Positions 59,388-64,000 of a stretch of DNA of 64,000 bases are shown piece by piece. The DNA lies in contig NZ_PDOA01000003.1 of the NCBI RefSeq assembly GCF_003116135.1, forward strand, positions 434,001 to 498,000, given 5' to 3'. Each line of letters begins with the position of its first letter. The first letter of the stretch is position 1. Below the pieces are notes generated by a model. That model saw only the letters and a list, made by a program, of their open reading frames with translations. It searched no databases and had not been told where the DNA came from. Both the position numbers and the translations under genes were made by a program. The DNA comes from Teichococcus aestuarii (GTDB taxonomy: Bacteria > Pseudomonadota > Alphaproteobacteria > Acetobacterales > Acetobacteraceae).

Positions 59388-62300
59388 ATGGCCAGTTCGC
59401 CTTCTCCCTATGTCCTCAACGTCGACGAGGCCTACTACTTCACGTTCAATCCCGACGTGGCCGCCTCCGGCATGAGCGCCGCCATGCACTTCTCCCTGTT
59501 CGGGAAGGCGGAAGGCCGCAGCCCCAACGCCCTGTTCGACCGGGACTACTATCTCGCCGCCAACCCGGACGTGGCCGCCGCCGGCATTGACCCCTTCGAG
59601 CACTTCCTCGATTTCGGCCTGCGTGAGGGCCGCAGCACCACGCCGCTGTTCGATGCCACCTTCTACCTGGCGCAGAACCCCGATGTCCGCGCCGCGGTCG
59701 AGGCCGGCACCATGACGGCGGTCGAGCACTTCTTCCGCTTCGGCCAGTCCGAAGGCCGCTCGCCCAACGCCGCGCTGGACCTCACCGCCTATCTCGCCGC
59801 CAATGACGATGTGCGCGCCGCCGTCGAGGCCGGCACCTTCGATGCGCTGACCCACCTGCTGACCTACGGCTTCGCCGAGGGCCGCGATCTCGGCAATGGC
59901 GTGAGGCTCACCGACTTCGCCGCCGACAGCGCCTTCACGGACGCCGTGGCCGCGCAGGACGCCCACGCTGCACTGGCCCGCATGGCCGCCGTGGCGCCCT
60001 TCTTCCCGGATTTCCAGGCACCCGCCGGCTGGCAGCCCGCCACGGACACGCCGATCCCGACCGACTTCACCCCGGTTGACGGCGCCGTGCTGCGCGTCCC
60101 CGCCGGCGTCGAGATCCCCGAGGGCATGACCCTCTCGCGGGACGTCTTCCTGCCCTACCTCACCGTCACGGTGGAGGAGGAGGTGCTCCGCTTCGGCGGC
60201 AATGCCGAGGGCGAGATCACGCTGCAGCGCGTGGACGGCACCCTGGTCTTCACGCGCGAGGGCGAGAGCGTCAGCGCCGCCGGGCCGGTGGCCGAGATCG
60301 CGCTGGGCGATGCCAGCCTCGCGGCCCCCGCAGGGGCGCTGGACGGCCTGGCCGTCACCGGCACCGGCACGGTCATCCTCTCCGGCCTGGAGGCCGGGAC
60401 CGACCTCTCCGGCCTGGCCGCCAGCCTCGACGTGACGGCCCTGATCGCCGGCGACCTGGACATCACGGGCAATGCTGCGCTCGGCACGGTCGACACCTTC
60501 CGCGTCGCCGAGGGCGCGACCCTCACCCTCTCCGCCGGCCAGGCCGGCGCGGCGGAGCTGGAAGGCCGCTATGTGGTGCAGGATGCCACCGCCGCCTTCT
60601 TCGACGGCGCGGCGCCGCGGCCCTTCCTGGCCGGCGCCGCCGGCGTGACCGTCACCGACCTGGCGAGCCTGGCGCAGCTGGCCGCGCTGCGCGGGGCCTT
60701 CGAGGGCGAGCTGGCCTATGACAGCCTCTCGGGCGACCGCGCCGCGCTGCTGGCCGACATGGCGAGCCAGGACGGCGGCGGCACCTTCGTGAAGCTCGGC
60801 AAGGCCGTGCTGGTGACCGACGCGGCCAGCCTGGCCGAGCTGGACGCCATCGACGCGGCGAACGGCAATGCCGGCGTCAGCGTCACCGCCGTGGCCGACA
60901 CCGCGGCGAACCTGATGAATGACGGCACGCCCTTCGCGCGCGTCACGGAAGGCGTGGCCGTCACCGTCACGGATGCGGCCACCCTCGCCCAGCTCGCCAC
61001 GATCGATGCGGCCAATGGCGGCGGCGCGCTGAGCTACACGGCCGTCACCGACGCGGCCTCGGCCCTGGCGACGAACAGCGACGGCTATGTGCGCGCCGGC
61101 ACCGGCGTCACCGTGACGGGCGCCGCCACCCTCGCCCAGCTCACCGGCATCGACGCCGCCAACGGCAATGGCGCGCTGGTCTACACAGCCATCACCGACA
61201 CGGCGGCGGCCCTGGCGGCGAATGCGGCGGGCTATGTGAAGGACGGCACCGACGTCACCGTGACGGGCGCCGCCACCCTCGCCCAGCTCGCCGGCATCGA
61301 CGCCGACAACGGCGACGGCGCGCTGGTCTACACGGCCATCACCGACACGGCGGCGGCCCTGGCGACGAATGCGGCGGGCTATGTGAAGGACGGCACCGAC
61401 GTCACCGTCACGGATGCCGCCACCCTCGCCCAGCTCGCCGGCATCGACGCCGACAACGGCGACGGCGCGCTGAGCTACACGGCCATCACCGACACGGCGG
61501 CGGCCCTGGCGACGAATGCGGCGGGCTATGTGAAGGACGGCACCGACGTCACCGTGACGGATGCCGCCACCCTCGCCCAGCTCGCCGGCATCGACGCCGC
61601 CAACGGCAATGGCGCGCTCAGCTACGGCAGCGTCACCGACACCGCGGCCAACCTGGCGGCGAACAGCGGCGGCTATGTCCGCACCGGCACCGACGTCACC
61701 GTGACCGATGCTGCCACCCTCGCCCAGCTCGCCGGCATCGACGCCGCCAACGGCAATGGCGCGCTGAGCTACGGCAGCGTCACCGACACCGCGGCCAACC
61801 TGGCGGCGAACAGCGACGGCTATGTCCGCACCGGCACCGACGTCACCGTGGCCGATGCCGCCACCCTCGCCCAGCTCGCCGGCATCGACGCCGCCAACGG
61901 CAATGGCGCGCTGAGCTACGGCAGCGTCACCGACACCGCGGCCAACCTGGCGGCGAACAGCGACGGCTATGTGCGCGCCGGCACCGGCGTCACCGTGACC
62001 GATGCCGCCACCCTCGCCCAGCTCGCCGGCATCGACGCCGACAACGGCAATGGCGCGCTGAGCTACACGGCCATCACCGACGCGGCGGCCGCCCTGGCGG
62101 CGAACGCGGCGGGCTATGTGAAGGACGGCATCGACGTCACCGTCACCGATGCCGCGACCATCGCCCAGTTGGTGGCTATCGACGGCGCCAATGGCAATGG
62201 CGCGCTGGAGCACGCGCTGATCACCGACAGCTGGCAGGCGCTGCTGGCCGATGATGCGGCCGCCTATCTGCCGGGCGCCACCACCATCACGCTCACCAGC

Positions 62301-63959
62301 TACAATCTGGGCCAGGTGGCGGTCTCCGACGTGCAGCTGCTGCTGGCGATCTCCAACCTGGTGGATGGCGGCGGCGACCGCATCGAGCTGGCCGACCTGG
62401 CCTACACGCTGAACGACCTGCCGGCCAACCTGGCCCAGGGCAATGCGGCGGCCATCGTCATCCATGCCGATACGGTGACGGCCTCGGCGCCGGCCACGGT
62501 GGCGCAGGCCGTGGTCATCTACGACCGGGATGCGACGGCGAGCTACGCGATCACCGACTCCGCCGCCGCCCTCGCGCGCAGCGACAGCGAGGCCGATGCG
62601 GCGATCCGCCACGCCGGCGACCTGAACGCCAGCACCGCGGCCACCACCGCCCAGGCCACGGTCATCCATGACCGCGATGGCGCCGGCGCCGTGCACTACG
62701 ACGTCTACGACCATTTCCAGAACCTGTCGGGGCTGGCCTCGGCGGTGCGGAACACGGCGCACGACATCACGGTCAACGGCTACTACTACGGCAACGTGCT
62801 GAGCACGGCGGATGCGGCCACCGCCGCCGCCTGGGGCAACACGGGCGCGACGAACATCTACAACATCCGGGGCACGGCCTCGGAGGTGAGCGCCTTCGTC
62901 ACCGCCCACCAGGAGACGGGCGGCGAAACCGCGCTGCGCTACACCTTCAGCGTCCTGGATTCGGCAGCCGGCGTGCTCGACCGGATCAACGCCAATGATT
63001 TCGCCTTCGTCGCCGGCAACGCTGCCACCGAACTGACGGACGACAACAAGGCCTCCTATGTCACGGTCAACGGCAGCTTCACGGTGGATCAGGCGCAGAC
63101 CTTCTGGAACGCGGTCCAGCCGGTGCTGGGCTCCGACCAGGCCACCGAGCAGCGCACCTACTACGGCGTGATCGACTCGGTGGTGAACTACACGAACGAG
63201 GAGGTGGCGACCGCCGGCATCCGCGGCACGGACTACCTGCGCGTCGTCGACAACGCCGCCAACGTGCACGCCGCGCAGAACGGCTTCGACAACGCCCACG
63301 CGGATATCTTCTGGCTGCTCGACTCCCGCAACAGCGGCTCGGATTCGATCTCCGTCACCGGCAGCGCGGGGGACCAGTACATCAGGGGCACCGCGGGCAG
63401 CGACTACATCGCCGGCGGCGCCGGTGCCGACTACATCAGCGCCGGAGCCGGCAAGGACACGCTCCATGCCGGTGACAGCGGGGCCGACACGGTGTGGAAC
63501 ACCGCCATCTACAACAGCTCCAACACCATCATCGGCGGCCGCGACGGCGACAACATGTTCGGCAGCGCCGACTTCGACAACTACATCTACCAGGGCTATG
63601 ACCGGACGCAGCTGATCGCCGAGTCCGGCACCACCCAGTGGACGCGCGACTACATCAGCAACTTCAGCCTGGGCGACCGCATCTACTTCCAGGGCGCGGA
63701 CAGCGTGCAGTTCCTCAGCAACGGCCTGGCCAGCGCCAGCACCGTGAGCTCGGACAGCCTGGGCCTGGCCATCCGCTACGAGAAGAACGTGCAGGTGCTG
63801 AACTACTCCGGCAATGGCGTGGTCGAGGCCACCCGCGTTCTGCTGGATGTCAGCGACAATGCCGGCCGGTTCGACGACGTTGCGGACATGCACATCATCC
63901 TGGTCGGGTCGAACATCGACGTGAACTGGGACAATGGCGCGCTGATCTTCGGCGGCTGA
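59388..63959 (+). CDS. Giant RTX-like secreted repeat protein, 1523 residues
   Basis: ATG 59388 follows AGAGAGAGA. There is no N-terminal signal peptide, fitting type I secretion. Residues about 13-175 hold four copies of a YLAANPDV.AA...HF..FG..EGR.PN repeat known from alphaproteobacterial surface proteins. Residues about 180-470 are beta-rich. Residues about 520-965 comprise nine 49-residue repeats (VTDAATLAQLAGIDAANGNGALSY-type). Later segments vary. Residues about 1330-1370 have Gly/Asp nonapeptides (GSDYIAGGAGADYISAGAG), then a C-terminal acidic/hydrophobic tail. It is probably a calcium-dependent adhesin or S-layer/biofilm protein (inference). Its transporter is not in the window. Confidence 0.85.
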   Translation: MASSPSPYVLNVDEAYYFTFNPDVAASGMSAAMHFSLFGKAEGRSPNALFDRDYYLAANPDVAAAGIDPFEHFLDFGLREGRSTTPLFDATFYLAQNPDVRAAVEAGTMTAVEHFFRFGQSEGRSPNAALDLTAYLAANDDVRAAVEAGTFDALTHLLTYGFAEGRDLGNGVRLTDFAADSAFTDAVAAQDAHAALARMAAVAPFFPDFQAPAGWQPATDTPIPTDFTPVDGAVLRVPAGVEIPEGMTLSRDVFLPYLTVTVEEEVLRFGGNAEGEITLQRVDGTLVFTREGESVSAAGPVAEIALGDASLAAPAGALDGLAVTGTGTVILSGLEAGTDLSGLAASLDVTALIAGDLDITGNAALGTVDTFRVAEGATLTLSAGQAGAAELEGRYVVQDATAAFFDGAAPRPFLAGAAGVTVTDLASLAQLAALRGAFEGELAYDSLSGDRAALLADMASQDGGGTFVKLGKAVLVTDAASLAELDAIDAANGNAGVSVTAVADTAANLMNDGTPFARVTEGVAVTVTDAATLAQLATIDAANGGGALSYTAVTDAASALATNSDGYVRAGTGVTVTGAATLAQLTGIDAANGNGALVYTAITDTAAALAANAAGYVKDGTDVTVTGAATLAQLAGIDADNGDGALVYTAITDTAAALATNAAGYVKDGTDVTVTDAATLAQLAGIDADNGDGALSYTAITDTAAALATNAAGYVKDGTDVTVTDAATLAQLAGIDAANGNGALSYGSVTDTAANLAANSGGYVRTGTDVTVTDAATLAQLAGIDAANGNGALSYGSVTDTAANLAANSDGYVRTGTDVTVADAATLAQLAGIDAANGNGALSYGSVTDTAANLAANSDGYVRAGTGVTVTDAATLAQLAGIDADNGNGALSYTAITDAAAALAANAAGYVKDGIDVTVTDAATIAQLVAIDGANGNGALEHALITDSWQALLADDAAAYLPGATTITLTSYNLGQVAVSDVQLLLAISNLVDGGGDRIELADLAYTLNDLPANLAQGNAAAIVIHADTVTASAPATVAQAVVIYDRDATASYAITDSAAALARSDSEADAAIRHAGDLNASTAATTAQATVIHDRDGAGAVHYDVYDHFQNLSGLASAVRNTAHDITVNGYYYGNVLSTADAATAAAWGNTGATNIYNIRGTASEVSAFVTAHQETGGETALRYTFSVLDSAAGVLDRINANDFAFVAGNAATELTDDNKASYVTVNGSFTVDQAQTFWNAVQPVLGSDQATEQRTYYGVIDSVVNYTNEEVATAGIRGTDYLRVVDNAANVHAAQNGFDNAHADIFWLLDSRNSGSDSISVTGSAGDQYIRGTAGSDYIAGGAGADYISAGAGKDTLHAGDSGADTVWNTAIYNSSNTIIGGRDGDNMFGSADFDNYIYQGYDRTQLIAESGTTQWTRDYISNFSLGDRIYFQGADSVQFLSNGLASASTVSSDSLGLAIRYEKNVQVLNYSGNGVVEATRVLLDVSDNAGRFDDVADMHIILVGSNIDVNWDNGALIFGG
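60958..62280 (+). repeat. Nine tandem 147 bp repeats in the RTX-like gene
   Basis: The codon pair for A-T in AATLAQL starts at 60978, 61125, 61272, 61419, 61566, 61713, 61860, 62007 and 62154: an unbroken 147-base period with no indel. Two sub-types alternate in blocks: A (TAITDTAAAL.TNAAGYVKDG) and B (GSVTDTAANLAANS.GYVRTG). Two more diverged copies precede the block. Confidence 0.95.
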
Positions 63960-63966
63960 CCCCCGG

Positions 63967-63982
63967 CCGGAGGGTACTCCGG
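63967..63982 (+). terminator. Small hairpin after the RTX-like gene
   Basis: CCGGAG-GGTA-CTCCGG starts seven bases after the stop. The stem is only 6 bp without a T-tract; weak evidence at the window edge. Confidence 0.25.
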
Positions 63983-64000
63983 ATCACGCGCCGGGGCGGC

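Noticed and set aside
59142-63893. A 1583-codon open frame antisense to the RTX-like gene
   Set aside because: The sense protein has clear domain motifs and codon patterns. The antisense frame is open because GC-rich repetitive sense codons rarely create stops in the opposite frame; its product is Gly/Arg/Val-rich without recognisable motifs.

Overview
The window is very GC-rich chromosomal DNA from an alphaproteobacterium, most likely Acetobacteraceae/Rhodospirillales (Roseomonas-like). This is inferred from the split-S1 RNase E, the BolA-J-domain-cobS-cobT order, aerobic CobST, the PQQ operon and the general protein flavour; no rRNA or tRNA gene was seen, so the placement is an inference. 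Coding density is high, with GC-biased third positions that open long spurious frames on both strands. No CRISPR array, insertion sequence, prophage or integrase island was recognised. The only tyrosine recombinase is a housekeeping XerD.

Layout. 1-13.8 kb is core housekeeping: RNase E (its C-terminus runs off the left edge) divergent from the AmiC amidase, then secA divergent from a parvulin foldase, argJ, an HWE/HisKA_2 sensor kinase, accA, a GFA-family protein and xerD. 13.8-24.5 kb carries a fused shikimate kinase/3-dehydroquinate synthase, a DUF2889 protein, an alpha/beta-hydrolase-TPR fusion, bolA, a J-domain protein, the cobaltochelatase genes cobS and cobT, a phytase-like lipoprotein candidate, a degenerate histidine-kinase-like protein and rpmB. 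24.6-34.9 kb holds an ATM1-type exporter, a DUF4743 NUDIX hydrolase, a chemoreceptor, a SYLF lipid-binding protein, a histidine phosphatase, an ABC-2 exporter pair and a PhzF protein.

34.9-46.8 kb is the metabolic accessory region. pobA is divergent from an AraC regulator (pobR-like) and an IclR regulator, and 1.4 kb further on lies pcaIJF. Together these are the entry step and the last steps of 4-hydroxybenzoate catabolism through beta-ketoadipate; ring-cleavage genes are not in the window. Then comes a tightly overlapping pqqABCDE operon, including the 25-residue PqqA precursor, divergent from a PQQ-type sugar/sorbosone dehydrogenase.

46.9-58.4 kb returns to housekeeping: a PPP-type phosphatase, hldE, dGTPase, a secreted repeat protein, an FkbM methyltransferase, YciI, a TPP enzyme, a cysteine synthase, SenC and NrdB. 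The right end (59.4-63.96 kb) is one 1523-residue RTX-like secreted protein. It has four N-terminal NPDV/EGR repeats, nine in-register 49-residue (147 bp) repeats of two interleaved sub-types, and C-terminal glycine/aspartate repeats. I consider this the most unusual gene here.

Non-coding structure includes several good intrinsic terminators, a twin-hairpin element between cobS and cobT, short tandem repeats (12, 15 and 6 bp), a 511 bp spacer with three TTGC/GCAA-ended palindromes, an NrdR-like box upstream of nrdB, and a 12-codon leader ORF whose stop overlaps the pcaI start.
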